From positions 310,001-374,000 of the forward strand of contig WFMF01000091.1 in assembly GCA_011033025.1 (NCBI GenBank): a stretch of 64,000 nt of DNA, written 5' to 3'. This DNA is from Beroe forskalii (taxonomy: Eukaryota; Ctenophora; Nuda; Beroida; Beroidae). Of this stretch, positions 1 through 10,038 are shown piece after piece (position 1 is the stretch's first letter; the number at the start of each line of letters is the position of its first letter). A model generated the notes under the pieces. The model was not told where the DNA came from, searched no databases, and saw nothing but the letters and a program-made list of their open reading frames with translations. A program made the position numbers and the translations under genes.

Positions 1-190
1 GAATGAATGAATGAATGAATGAATGAATGAATGAATGAATGAATGAATGAATGAATGAATGAATGAATGAATGAATGAATGAATGAATGAATGAATGAAT
101 GAATGAATGAATGAATGAATGAATGAATGAATGAATGAATGAATGAATGAATGAATGAATGAATGAATGAAAATGAATGAAGGAAGGAAA
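1..190. repeat. (GAAT)n microsatellite
   Basis: A nearly perfect run of the tetranucleotide GAAT fills the first ~170 bases and then degrades to GAAGGAAA. It is simple sequence and lies downstream of the last DNAJA3 exon visible here, so it is presumably intronic to that minus-strand gene. Confidence 0.97.
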
Positions 191-194
191 AAAC

Positions 195-290
195 GGCACT
201 TATTAATCAACGGCAATCTTTATTAACAACGGTAACTCTATTAACGCTACCTTATTACCAACGGCGTCTCTGACAACGGTACAGAAAGTA
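195..290. repeat. Degenerate remnant of the 17-bp GGTACC repeat
   Basis: Several diverged copies of the motif TTAACAACGGTACC are visible between the GAAT run and the last DNAJA3 exon. They belong to the repeat family that is far more regular at 3386-4510 and 56386-56600. Confidence 0.6.
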
Positions 291-344
291 TGAATTGATG
301 GAATTTAATAATATACCCACACAAGCCCCCCCCCCTCCACTTAC

Positions 345-3300
345 CAGCAGGTATGTTGATGTCAGCCTCTTCCGACACAGTGGTAGTCCCCTTCCCGTGG
401 CACCCCTTACACTTCTGAGTGATGATCTGCCCCTGGCCCATACAGGTGGGACACTCCTGTTGAACGTGGTACCAACCCACCTGACTTACCACATGGGGAA
501 GGAGTGTGGTTTTACACTTTACATAACGCTACAGAGCTAAAGGAGGAAATCCAGGGTTTTTACCACCCACCTGACTTACTACCTGGGGTTGGGGCGAGGT
601 TTACAATTTACATAAAGCTACAGGGGGAAACCCAGGGTTTTCATACCGCTTGGTGTAGGAATGATGATTCAAAAAGCTACAGGGGTTTAAGGAGACTTTG
701 TACCGACTTTTGAGTGACAAACAACCGGATAAACTTTGAACAAATTGAAAGATTTACGGTCAATGATTATTTCCCAATGAATCTTGACCCACATGCCCGG
801 AGCCCTTACAGCGGTGACAGTTCCTAAGCCCTGATCCTGGCTCCCCCTTCCTCCCCTGACACCTGCTACAGGTGGCAGGGTAACTGAGTGTAACGTTTCT
901 CTGGGTCCCGTTACACGCCTCCAGGAACGAGATGTTCATCTGGTACTGAGGAGGGAGGGTGTGATACGGATGGGGATGTTTATTGTTTACCTTTTTAATA
1001 TCAAGGTTATACTCGACAGATAGGTCAGGGTTGCCGGAAGTTTGGGCACTGTCCTTGGTTATGGGATACACTTAATGGCGATAAACTGATAAGGATAACC
1101 CGTAAAAGAGATAAACAGATTGCAAAATGCAACAGCAGGTAATATCTACTGTAGCATAACCAGAGGGCGGTTTGATCAACAGAAGGTCTCTTACCCGTGT
1201 TCGTGATTGGTTTGCTGACTTTTGCCCTCCGCTGTCGGATCCGAATATTGACTCGAAGTCAAAGTTGCCTCCGAACGCTTGTCTGAACAGATCCTCTGGG
1301 TTCACCTGGAACAGGGCAAAGTGTGGGGAAGGGCATGAATGAGCACCATATCCAAAATAAATTAGTTAAGTTTATGCAATATGTACTATGTAGTATACAA
1401 TACCGATTTATGCCAATAGTCAATATCTATTTTGAACAAAAACAAGAAATATGTACCAAATACAATATCCAATCGCAGAAGCAGAATATCAAGGAATTCC
1501 CTCACCCAGAAGCCATTTCTTTGCACCATTCCCCGTTTATGTTGGTGCCAATTCCTCCGCCACCTCTTCAACGTACGCTTTCTAAACCTCTCAAGTCTAA
1601 TCTTCTCATCAAGTCTTATCCTCTCCTCGAAAGACGGTCCCGCATCGGGACCACTCTGAGTCCTCCTCCGTTTCCTGTTACGAGTCTGGTTATAGAAGAA
1701 ATCATGCTCTACCTTAGTTTGGTAGCTGTAGGAGCTCTGAGCGTTTCCGAAGGGGTTGCCGCCTCCACCGCCTCCGAAGGGACTGTTGGCACCGCCGGCA
1801 CCGTACGTGTCGTACTCAGATCTCTTCTGCTCGTCTCCAAGCACCTTATGTAAGGAGATGTTTTATGAGTGTAGATGATAAGGCATGGATAAACATTAAG
1901 CAATCCTAGGATAGACTGCGTCAGATCGACATTGATTTCCTTGGATTGTGTCAGAACGTTAGTCACGATTGATGACTCGTGAAGCATTGGGCCACACTCG
2001 TCAGCTTCAAGTTTGATCCTATCTAGATCGAGCCTATAAACAATTCCAAGCAAGATGAAAATGTGGATTGTTACTAACCTCGTATGCCTCGCTGATTTCT
2101 TTGAACTTTTCGGCTGAATCTGTGTCCTTTGCCACATCTGGGTGATGCTTTTTAGCCAACTGAAATAATGAGGAAGTGTACTAAGTTTGCTTTGATGACA
2201 GCGTTACAGATATCTAGTCTAAGCTATCTTCTGATTGCATATCCAATCATAAAGTGAAATTGCACAAAACGATAATCGACGATAAAACAATTGTCGCACG
2301 ATAATCGTTTCAAAAAAGGAAGGAAGGGAAGGAAGGGAAGGAAGGGAAGGAAGGGAAGGAAGGGAAGGAAGGGAAGGAAGGGAAGGAAGGGAAGGAAGGG
2401 AAGGAAGGGAAGGAAGGGAAGGAAGGGAAGGAAGGGAAGGAAGGGAAGGAAGGGAAGGAAGGGAAGGAAGGGAAGGAAGGGAAGGAAGGAGGAAGGCGAA
2501 GGAAGGAAGGAAGAAGGGAAGGAAGGAATGGAAGGGAAGGAAGGAAGGAAGGGAAGGAAGGGAAGGAAGGGAAGGAAGGGAAGGAAGGAAGGAAGGAAGG
2601 GAAGGAAGGAAGGGAAGGAAGGAAGGGAAGGAAGGAAGGAAGGAAGGAAGGGAAGGAAGGGAAGGAAGGAAGGAAGGGAAATAAATGAATGGAATGAATG
2701 AATGAATGAAGGAAGGAAGGAAAATGGAAGGAAGGAAGGAAGGAAGGAATAAGGAAGGAAGGAATGAAGGAAGGAATGAAGGAAAGGAAGGAATGAATAA
2801 TGGAATGAATGGAAAAGGAATGAAATGAAGGAATAAATAAGAATGAAGGGAATAGAAGGAAGGAAGGGAAGGAAGGAAGAAGGAAGGAAGGAAGGGAAGG
2901 AAGGAAGAAGGGAAGGAAGGGAAGGAAGGAAGGAAGGAAGAAGAAGGAAGGAAGGAAGAAGGAAGGAAGGAAAGGAAGGAAGGAAGGAAGGGAAGGAAGG
3001 GAAGGAAGGGAAGGAAGGAAGGAAGGAAGGAAGGGAAAGGGAAGGAAGGAAGGAAAGGAAGGAAGGAAGGAAGGGGAAGGAAGGAAGGAAGGAAGGAAGG
3101 AATGAAGGAAGGAGAAGGAAGAAGGAAGGAAGGAAGGAAGGAATGAAGGAATGAAGGAAGGAAGGAAGGAGGAAAGGAAGGAAGGAAAAGGAAGGAAGGA
3201 AGGAAGAAGGAATGAAGGAAGGAAAGGAATGAAGGAATGAAGGAAGGAAGGAAGGAAGGAAGGAAGGAAGGAAGGAAGGAAAAAGGAAAGGGAAGGAAGG

Positions 3301-6300
3301 AAGGAAGGAAGGAAGGGAAGGAAGGAAGGGAAGGAAGGGAAGGAAGGGAAGGAAGGGAAGGAAGGGAAGGAAGGGAAGGAAGGGACCGTATTTACAACGG
3401 TACCTCATTAACAACGGTACCTTCTTTACATCGGCACCTCATTTACAACGGTACCTCATTAACAACGGTGCCTTATTAACAGCAGTACCTTATCAACAAC
3501 GGTACCTTAGAGGGGTGGCCAACGCGCTTTTAGGCTCTTTTAGGCCCCACTTTCTAGGGCTCTTTTCAGATTATTTATATCCTTTGGAGCCTAAAAGAGC
3601 CCTATACTAAAATTGTTCTAATAATTGATTGCACAGCCCCAGATAGTCAAAATGCCATTTATATAGGTAGTCTGATTGAGTGCTTTCTTCAATGAGGTAA
3701 CAGTATTTCAACAATCCAGTATACTTTGAGGACACTATGGCTATTGATCCCGGAAAACTGTGGGAAAATGTTTAAAGGGCTCTTTAGGGCCCCAATTTCT
3801 AGGGCTCTTTCAGGTCACTGTCATCCTCTAGAGCCCTACAAAAATTTTATCGAATTTTTCCTAAAATGCAAAAAACCCAAAAATTAAGTCATTAAATGAT
3901 ATTTAAATAGAAAATAATTGTTTCGAGACGTTATTAGGCAACAGGCCACAAAATCTAATATTTTTACCCCAAAGGCCCTTTTAAGCTCTTTTAGGCCCCA
4001 CTTTCTAGGGCTCTTTTTGGATTTTTTATATCCTCGGGGCCTAAAAGAGCGTTGGCCCCCCCCCTACCTTATCAACAACTGCACCTCATTAACAACGGTA
4101 CCTTATCAACAACGGTACCTAATTAACAACGGTACCTGATTAACAACGGTACCTTATTAACAACGGTACCTTATTGACAACAGTACCTTGTTAATAACAG
4201 TACCTTGTTAACAACGGTACCTAATTAACAACGGTACCTTGTTAACAACGGTACCTTATTAACAATGGTACCTTATTAACAACGGTACCTTATTAACAAC
4301 GGTACCTCAATAACAAAGGTACCTTATTAACAACGATACCTTATTAACAACGGTATCTTATTAACAACGGTACCTTATTAACAACGGTACCTAATTGACA
4401 ACGGTACCTTGTTAACAACGGTACCTCAATAACAAAGGTACCTTATTAACAACGATACCTTATTAACAACGGTTTCTTATTAACAACGGTACCTTTTTAC
4501 ACCGGTACCTTATTACTTTACTAACGACATATTAAGCAACACAATTGAAAACTAACAAGCAAAACTAATGACTAGAGGGCGCTACACGTGGCTTTATATA
4601 TGCCACTGACACCACTCTGTACCCAATCAAGCATGACGAATAGCGTTACGTGCACATACCAACTCTATGACGTTGACACCACTTTGCACCATATGAAGCG
4701 TGACGAATAGCTACGTTTGCACATTCCACATACCAACCCTATGACGTTGACACCACTTAGCACCCAATCGAGCATGACGAAAAATGTTACGTGCACATAC
4801 CAAATCGATGACATTGAAAGCACACAAATTCATTACGATAAAAAGAGCCTTTTTTTTCTTTCTCTTTCATTTCATGCATCTATCATTCTTTCAAAATTGA
4901 ATTGATATGTGTCCTTGGCCACATCTGGGTGATGTTTCTTAGCTAGCTCAAATAATGAAAAAGTTTGCTTTGATGACAGTATTACATATATCTAGTCTAG
5001 GCTATCTTGTGATAGCATATCCACTCATCAGGTGACAGACAAGCAAGACCCAACTAAAATGCAGCTGTAATTTTGCTTGAATGATTTGAATGAAAGTTCT
5101 TCTAATTTCCACAAAGTTTCTACAAATACGCGCGTGATTTTGAATGGACGTCCTATAAATATCATTGCGCGTTACGTAAACAAACGCGAATTTTCTGGAA
5201 ATTTGCCACTGTCACAAAATGCCAAAACGGCGAATAGTCTGGATTTCAGGAGACAGAAGTCATATTGAACTTCGCGGTGGTGCCAGAGCTAGGAGGTGTC
5301 AGAGTAGAAAGTGACAGAAATAGCACCAGACTGCTGTGATCTGTTATAGTGAATTGGTGTCAGTGACTCACTAAGGATGTTGTCACGGTACAGTGGTGTC
5401 CGCGTGAATTGTTGTCATGGCTGAGCTCTTACATCATTCTCTGACACCCTTGGAATGGTGCCAGAGTATAAGTGAAGCTTTTCAATAGTTTGGTGCTGTC
5501 GAACTGAATTCATGCTACTTGGTACTGGTTGAGCATGATGACCTCTTGACACATCAGAGGTATTTATTGATGATGAAAACAATCAAGCCGCATATAATAT
5601 ACACAAACACCTTGGTAAACATAACAGGTCACAGACTATCAAATAACAGCAAACAACTGTTAAAATGGGGCACAAAACAAAAACAAAGTACGACCAACAA
5701 GCTCAAGTATCTTGCAAAACATCAAAACTCTTCCTATACTATCGTTGCACTATTTCATAATCTCAGTGCTTTGTAGCTGACCTTTTTTGAACACACGAAG
5801 TTTTGGGTTACAAAACAAGACGTTTCCTTCAGCTGATCCCTTGTATTTTGCAAATAAATTTGCACTCCTGGAATGACTTGCAACCCGTTTGATGCTGACA
5901 GTGACTATGAAGATGAACTAGGGAGTAGGAGATCCTCTAGTTCATCTTCCTGTCGTAAAGTATCGTTCAGTGAACCGAGGCGAGGGTCCATTGTACTGGA
6001 TGGAAGGAGAGGGTCTCTCTTCTCTATCCCGGAGATTAGTCAGAGGAGGAAAGGGTCTGTCTTTGCTCTGTTTGATGATCCTTTTGGGTAAGTGCCGTAC
6101 CTTCACTTTTTATTGGGTTAGGTTAGCAAGTTTTGCTTGAAGAAACGGTTCCTTGAATTTGATATCGTTTTGAATTTCAGATCGTTTTGAAGTTCCTCAT
6201 CCAGACATTTCTCTCAGTGACCACGGAGGACCACGACGCCTTACCCTCTCCATCCTCCCAGAAGAAAGTGACACCAGTGACACCAGCTCTGATGACAACA

Positions 6301-9192
6301 CTCTGACAACACCCACCTTCAAACACCTGACCACCCAACAAACCCTAGCCCTGCGTAAGAGAGTACTCTACCAGGGAGAATACCGCATTCTCAACATCTC
6401 AGTACTTGCTATCATATGTCTTATAGTGAGCGGAATCACCCTCCTCTCAGCGTGGCACTACACTAACACTAACTGGTGGGCGATGTACATCGTACTGGGT
6501 GTGGTAGTAGGGGGAGTGGTAGGGGTCTGGGTGGGAGTGAGTGGGTATCTGAGGTACAGGAGGGATCATAGGTTGGGTGGGTCCAGGAGCACTACAGCAG
6601 ACTTGATACTCAGGAGTAAAGCGAAGGAGGAGCAGGAAGAGGAGGAAAAGAGAATGGGTCCGGGAGAGAAGGAGGAGAAAGAAAAGGAAGGAGAAAGGAA
6701 AGTAGAGGATTGTGAGAAAATGACAGCTTCAGAAGGCGATCTGACAGTTATCAATATTGAAGAGGATATCTTTGGAGACGACTATGGAGATGATGATGTG
6801 TTTGAAGATGAAGAGCTAGCTACGAGTCCGTCTTCACTTATCATAGGAAACAGATGTACGAGCGAGCTTTGAAACTTTGGCATTTTGCAAGATACTTCCT
6901 TGATTATACCTGGCACTGTTTTTAGAATGGTAGACAAAATTGTACCACTCGAGGTCGCTAAAGAGTATCATTCTACTCCCCCTAGAACCACTCTTCTCAC
7001 CCAAGAACCACTCTTCTCACCCAAGAACCACTCTACTCCCCCAAGAACCACTCTACTCCTCCAAGAACCACCCAACTCCCCCAAGTGCCACTCTTCTCCC
7101 CCAAGTACCCCTCTACTCCCCCAAGAACCACTCTTCTCCCCCAAGAACCACTCTCCTCCCCCCAGGAACCACTCTACTTATCCAGGTACTCCTCTTCTCC
7201 CCCAAGTACCCCTCTACTCCCCCAAGAACTCCTCTACTCCCCCAAGAACCACTCTACTCCCCCAAGTACCACTCTACTCCCCCAAGTGCCACTCTTCTCC
7301 CCCAAGTACCCCTCTACTCCCCCAAGAACCACTCTACTCCCCCAAGAACCACACTTCTCCCCCAAGAACCACTCTCCTCCCCCCAGGAACCACTCTACTT
7401 ATCCAAGAACCACTCTACTCCCCCAAGTACCACTCTACTCCCCCAAGTGCCACTCTTCTCCCCCAAGTACCCCTCTACTCCCCCAAGAACCACTCTTCTC
7501 CCCCAAGAACCACTCTCCTCCCCCAAGAACCACTCAACTCCCAGCATACTCCCCAATCTACTCCCCGTTCCCACCGACCCTATTCCCTGTGACCCTACTC
7601 CTACCTGGTAGTAAGCCTTCTTGATATCCCCAGCTGAGCTCTTCTTATCCACTCCCAGCACCTTGTAATAATCCTTCTGAAGCTGCTCGGTAGTAGTGTG
7701 GAACTCCCTTACACAGCCAGCGTGGTTCAATCCTATGTTTTCACCTCTTCTGTGCCGAGCTGCAACGAGGAGATATGTGAGGACTACAGGTTCACTGTTA
7801 CGCAGGAGACATAGCAATAGTTGTATGGGGGGGAGTTTCACTGTCCCAATTGTCCCAATTTTCCCTGTCCCAATTTACTTTTTTTTGAGTTTGGGACTGG
7901 TTTTTGGGACAATTGGGACAACTGGGACATTTGGGACAATTGGGACAAACAAAAAGTTGGACAAATCAGTCATCTATCATTTTTACATTGATCAATGTTT
8001 TTCTATCATACCACTATGCTAATAAGTGCAAGTTTTGGTTGTGTGCTGCTATGTAACAAGCTGTAAGACAAAAAACACTACAATCCCCACTCAAAAACAC
8101 AATCATTTGAGCCCCAGTTGTCTCGGTCACTTTTGTCCCCAATTGTCCCCAAATGTCCCATTTGTCCCAAATGTCCCATTTGTCCCAGTCCGTATTCACT
8201 TTTGAGTCCCATTTGTTCCATTTTCTCTGTCCCATTTGTCCCAATTGTCCCATTTGTCCCAAATGTTCCAATTGTCCCAGTCCGAATTCACTTTTTTGAG
8301 TCCCATTTGTTCCATTTTCTCTGTCCCATTTGTCCCAATTGTCCCATTTGTCCGCGGAAGATTCTCCGCGGAATCAACAGCGGAATTAAGGCCGGAAGAT
8401 TCTCCAGCGGATACGAATATGAAACAGGGGGTGCACCGCCAGATGAGAAGGTCAGGAGATTTGGAAGCAGAGCAGGCTGTCAGGGTCATGGGGCCGGAAC
8501 AGGTGGAGCAGGAAAGGGAGGACTTCAGGATACCCCTCTGGAACAAGAAGTCTCTGGTGTGCTCATGCTTATCTGTAAAACCGTGGATCTCGTTGTACGA
8601 AAGACATGATTGAATGAAATTTGTGCTGTTACTACACTTATATATAAAAGTGCATGCGCTGATTGCATGATATTTCGTCTTCCATAAAAATTCCGCGCGG
8701 GATTCCGCGCGGAATTCCTGTTGATTCGCGGAGAATCTTCCGCTGTTGATTCCGCTGTTGATTCCGCGCGGAATTCCGCGCGGAATTTTACCACGGAATT
8801 CCGCGCGGAATTCCGCGATGGTGGTCGGGCTTCTTGGATACTGCCCCCATTTGTCCCAATTGTCCCAGTCCCAATCCACTTTTTCTTGAGTTTGGGACAA
8901 TTGGGACAGTGACACCCCCCCTGTATGGCAACGTCTGTAAAAACATGTGATTAACTTCCATATCGCTAAACACGTGAATCCTGCATTTAGGAGCGTAATA
9001 AAAATTTACCGGAATTCCAGATTTAAAGATAACCCTATCATTCTGAGGCAAATCACTAGGAATAGAGGCAGACTCACAGTGCAATGAGAAAGCAGCAGGA
9101 TGGAAGGACACAACACCAGCAGAGCTCCCAGTCCCAGACTTCACACAGGATGAGACAGCTAGTCTACCAATCTGACGTGTCACATATAACAT
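345..9192 (-). CDS. DNAJA3: DNAJA3/Tid1-like mitochondrial DnaJ co-chaperone, 3' end off window
   Basis: Type I DnaJ protein that stimulates mitochondrial Hsp70. Exons on the minus strand that join in phase: 7759-7605, 2159-2079, 1844-1713, 1305-1195, 945-793 and 480-345; the next exon lies beyond position 1. The 7759 exon has a good pyrimidine tract and CAG acceptor. A tentative first exon starts at the ATG at 9192-9190 and encodes an Arg/Ser-rich presequence-like stretch; a donor near 9116 would give the right phase. Seen in order: [17 protein letters not shown], as in human DNAJA3 (FHT, DYY, LG); the J domain with HPD; a Gly/Phe-rich linker; the [11 protein letters not shown] segment typical of mitochondrial DnaJ; and zinc-binding CxxCxGxG-type repeats. 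The C-terminal client-binding domain is outside the window. Introns are rich in repeats, and a plus-strand gene is nested in the 5.4-kb intron 7604-2160. Identity is firm; exon 1 is inference. Confidence 0.9.
2313..3390. repeat. GGAAG/GGAAGG-type purine satellite
   Basis: About 1.1 kb of GGAAGGAAGGGAAGG repeats, with scattered AATGAATG patches in the middle. All long frames through it are low-complexity artefacts (KGRKEGRK or LPSFLPFL). It sits in the large DNAJA3 intron. On the minus (sense) strand of that gene it reads as a polypyrimidine tract more than 1 kb long. Confidence 0.97.
3386..3509. repeat. 17-bp GGTACC tandem repeat, first block
   Basis: Irregular tandem copies of a 17-bp unit, ggtaccttattaacaac, each containing the palindrome GGTACC. 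The array is interrupted at 3510 by a MITE and resumes at 4065. Confidence 0.85.
3510..4064. mobile_element. hAT-like MITE with 7-bp target-site duplication
   Basis: Terminal inverted repeats of about 24 bp: aggggtggccaacgcgcttt at the left, and the reverse complement of gcctaaaagagcgttggccc at the right. It is flanked on both sides by TACCTTA (3503-3509 and 4065-4071), part of the surrounding 17-bp repeat, so the insertion is clear. Internally the motif ggccccactttctagggctc occurs three times, twice next to tttatatcc. No ORF of note. The GGGGTGGCCAAC-type terminus resembles hAT ends and an 8-bp duplication would be usual; 7 of 8 match. Confidence 0.8.
4065..4905 (-). mobile_element. GGTACC promoter-repeat element, copy 1 (minus strand)
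   Basis: Read on the minus strand: tandem ~62-bp units from about 4850 to 4620, each with inverted CCAAT-type gATTGGgt, the CRE-like half-site aaCGTCAt and a TATGTGCACGTAAC stretch; then TATATAAAG near 4600-4592; then GCGCCCTCTAGTCATTAGTT; a leader of about 70 bases; then about 27 tandem 17-bp GGTACC units from 4510 onward. The same order occurs at 56150-56610 on the plus strand. It looks like a Pol II promoter driving a short-repeat array. I recognise no known family. No protein is encoded. Confidence 0.75.
4908..5033 (-). pseudogene. Partial duplicate of the DNAJA3 HPD exon and its upstream intron
   Basis: This stretch aligns with 2120-2245. On the minus strand it carries an acceptor-like TTTGAG, then 39 bases (4946-4908) encoding [13 protein letters not shown], identical in protein to the first 13 codons of the true exon 2159-2079. 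The five base differences from the true exon are all synonymous. The second half of the exon and its donor are missing: the frame runs on as [11 protein letters not shown] and stops. It is a truncated copy, or part of an alternative exon. Confidence 0.8.
5270..5500. repeat. Degenerate GTGTCAGTGAC-type repeat
   Basis: Scattered ggtgtcagtgac, gtgccagag and ggtgtccg motifs recall the 22-bp repeat at the right end of the window (63760-64000). Too diverged to define a unit. No gene seen from 5034 to 5872. Confidence 0.4.
5873..6871 (+). CDS. Predicted two-helix membrane protein with acidic tail, nested in a DNAJA3 intron
   Basis: Not recognised. First segment 5873-6087: Ser-rich, with Arg-Arg-x-Ser motifs (RRGS twice, RRKGS) typical of basophilic kinase sites, ending at a strong GTAAGT donor. 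Second segment from the CAG at 6178-6180 to the stop at 6869-6871: a Ser/Asp-rich stretch, two adjacent hydrophobic helices ([20 protein letters not shown] and [20 protein letters not shown]), then a Lys/Glu-rich region and a very acidic C terminus. The obvious donor and acceptor are out of frame by one base: phase 2 is offered and phase 1 is needed, so direct joining gives an early stop. Either a splice site is misjudged, there is a sequence error, or the gene is broken. It lies opposite DNAJA3 in its large intron. That this is a gene is likely; function is unknown. Confidence 0.5.
6960..7555. repeat. 20-bp minisatellite cccccaagaaccactctact
   Basis: About 28 copies of a 20-bp unit with variants (aagtgcc, aagtacc, cttctc). 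Because 20 is not a multiple of 3, all three plus frames stay open and show the same 20-residue repeat ([19 protein letters not shown]), which is an artefact. It lies within 50 bases of the donor of the DNAJA3 exon 7759-7605, so in the sense RNA it is a purine-rich GGGAGTAGAGTGG array right after a 5' splice site. Confidence 0.95.
7839..8911. mobile_element. TGTCCCA-rich inverted-repeat element in DNAJA3 intron 1
   Basis: Perfect 20-bp terminal inverted repeats CACTGTCCCAATTGTCCCAA at 7839-7858 and 8892-8911; weaker inverted similarity extends outward into the GTATGGGGGGG flanks. Inside are two ~108-bp direct units of TGTCCC repeats (8130-8340) and two inverted GC-rich clusters of ggaattccgcgc (about 8345-8405 and 8692-8818). 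The middle (8410-8610) has mixed-composition sequence with short open frames that I do not recognise. No clear target duplication. Confidence 0.65.
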
Positions 9193-9194
9193 TG

Positions 9195-9365
9195 TGGAGT
9201 GCGCAGGTGCAAAGTGTAGGAGTGCGCGCAGTTGATACTGCACGTGTAATGTGTAGGAGTGCGCGCAGTGGATACTGCACGTGTAATGTGTAGGAGTGCG
9301 CGCAGTGGGTACTGCACGTGTGATGTGTAGGAGTGCGCGCAGTGGGAACTGCACGTGCACTAGAG
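9195..9365. repeat. 37-bp tandem repeat with CACGTG, upstream of the DNAJA3 start
   Basis: Four to five copies of agtgcgcgcagttgatactg followed by cacgtgtaatgtgtagg. Each holds a GCACGTG E-box-like core and a GCGCGC run. It begins right upstream (minus sense) of the candidate DNAJA3 initiator ATG at 9192, so it could lie in the promoter or 5' UTR. That role is inference. Confidence 0.8.
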
Positions 9366-9419
9366 AGTAATTGGTAGGAGAGCACGTGTGTGAGTTGTGT
9401 TAGCACGTGTGAAGGAAGG

Positions 9420-10038
9420 AGTGAGAGTCAAGTCATCATCCAACCGCCATTCACCTACTGTTAGAGGGATGCGTTAGAGAAGGGCAAAACTCAATTGATC
9501 GAGTTGAAAGGGAACAGAAAAAGAGGCATCTGTTTAAATAAGTTTCGTTATTTTATTTAGAGTTATTGATAGGAAACATCATTTTTCTAGATTGGAAATA
9601 AACGCAGTCAAGAATAGTGGGAACAAAAAATAAAGAAGGGAATTATACAGTTGATACTGTAAATAAATTAAAGTACAACATCTGATTTGTTTTCTGTCGT
9701 AGACAAATATCATATTTACAATTAATATTTACATCCTCTGTACTTCTGGTAATTTATAAACATAATTTATGGGCATTTGATATAGTATAGTATAAACATT
9801 CAAGAGTTTGGATAAACAATAATTGTATTCCTGTTAAAGTGTGAATACTTTGGTACCAAAAATTTTAAAACTGTTTCCCGTTGCATTGTCACCCTGGTGA
9901 AACTGAGTGCTTTTGTTCTAATCTACATGGAATGTAAAGATCAACACGAAATCCACTAGACGAAAACCACCAATTTTCAGCCCACTGCCCCATGGCCCCA
10001 CTTTACTGAGGACCTTTACCCCATCCAACTTGACCCTG
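9420..10038. other. AT-rich intergenic stretch
   Basis: No exon, repeat or RNA gene recognised. Contains the 3' side of the minus-strand ARM-repeat gene and the 5' side of DNAJA3, so it separates two genes on the same strand. Confidence 0.5.

Noticed and set aside
2224-3414. Long frames in the purine satellite (396 codons of LPSFLPFLP and the KEGRKGRK frames)
   Set aside because: Pure products of GGAAGG simple sequence; open in several frames on both strands and with no non-repeat core.
6885-7624. Three overlapping 180-235-codon frames with [15 protein letters not shown] repeats
   Set aside because: A 20-bp tandem unit read in three frames gives the same periodic peptide in each; no start context or domain. 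Lies in an intron of DNAJA3.
7766-7841. DNAJA3 N terminus extended to the GTG at 7841
   Set aside because: There is no ATG before an upstream stop, the extension runs into the terminal repeat of the TGTCCC element, and a strong acceptor at 7760 explains the exon start better.
8118-8609. Coding gene across the TGTCCC element
   Set aside because: Most of each frame is made of [16 protein letters not shown] repeats from TGTCCC units; only the short centre has mixed composition and it has no recognisable domain.
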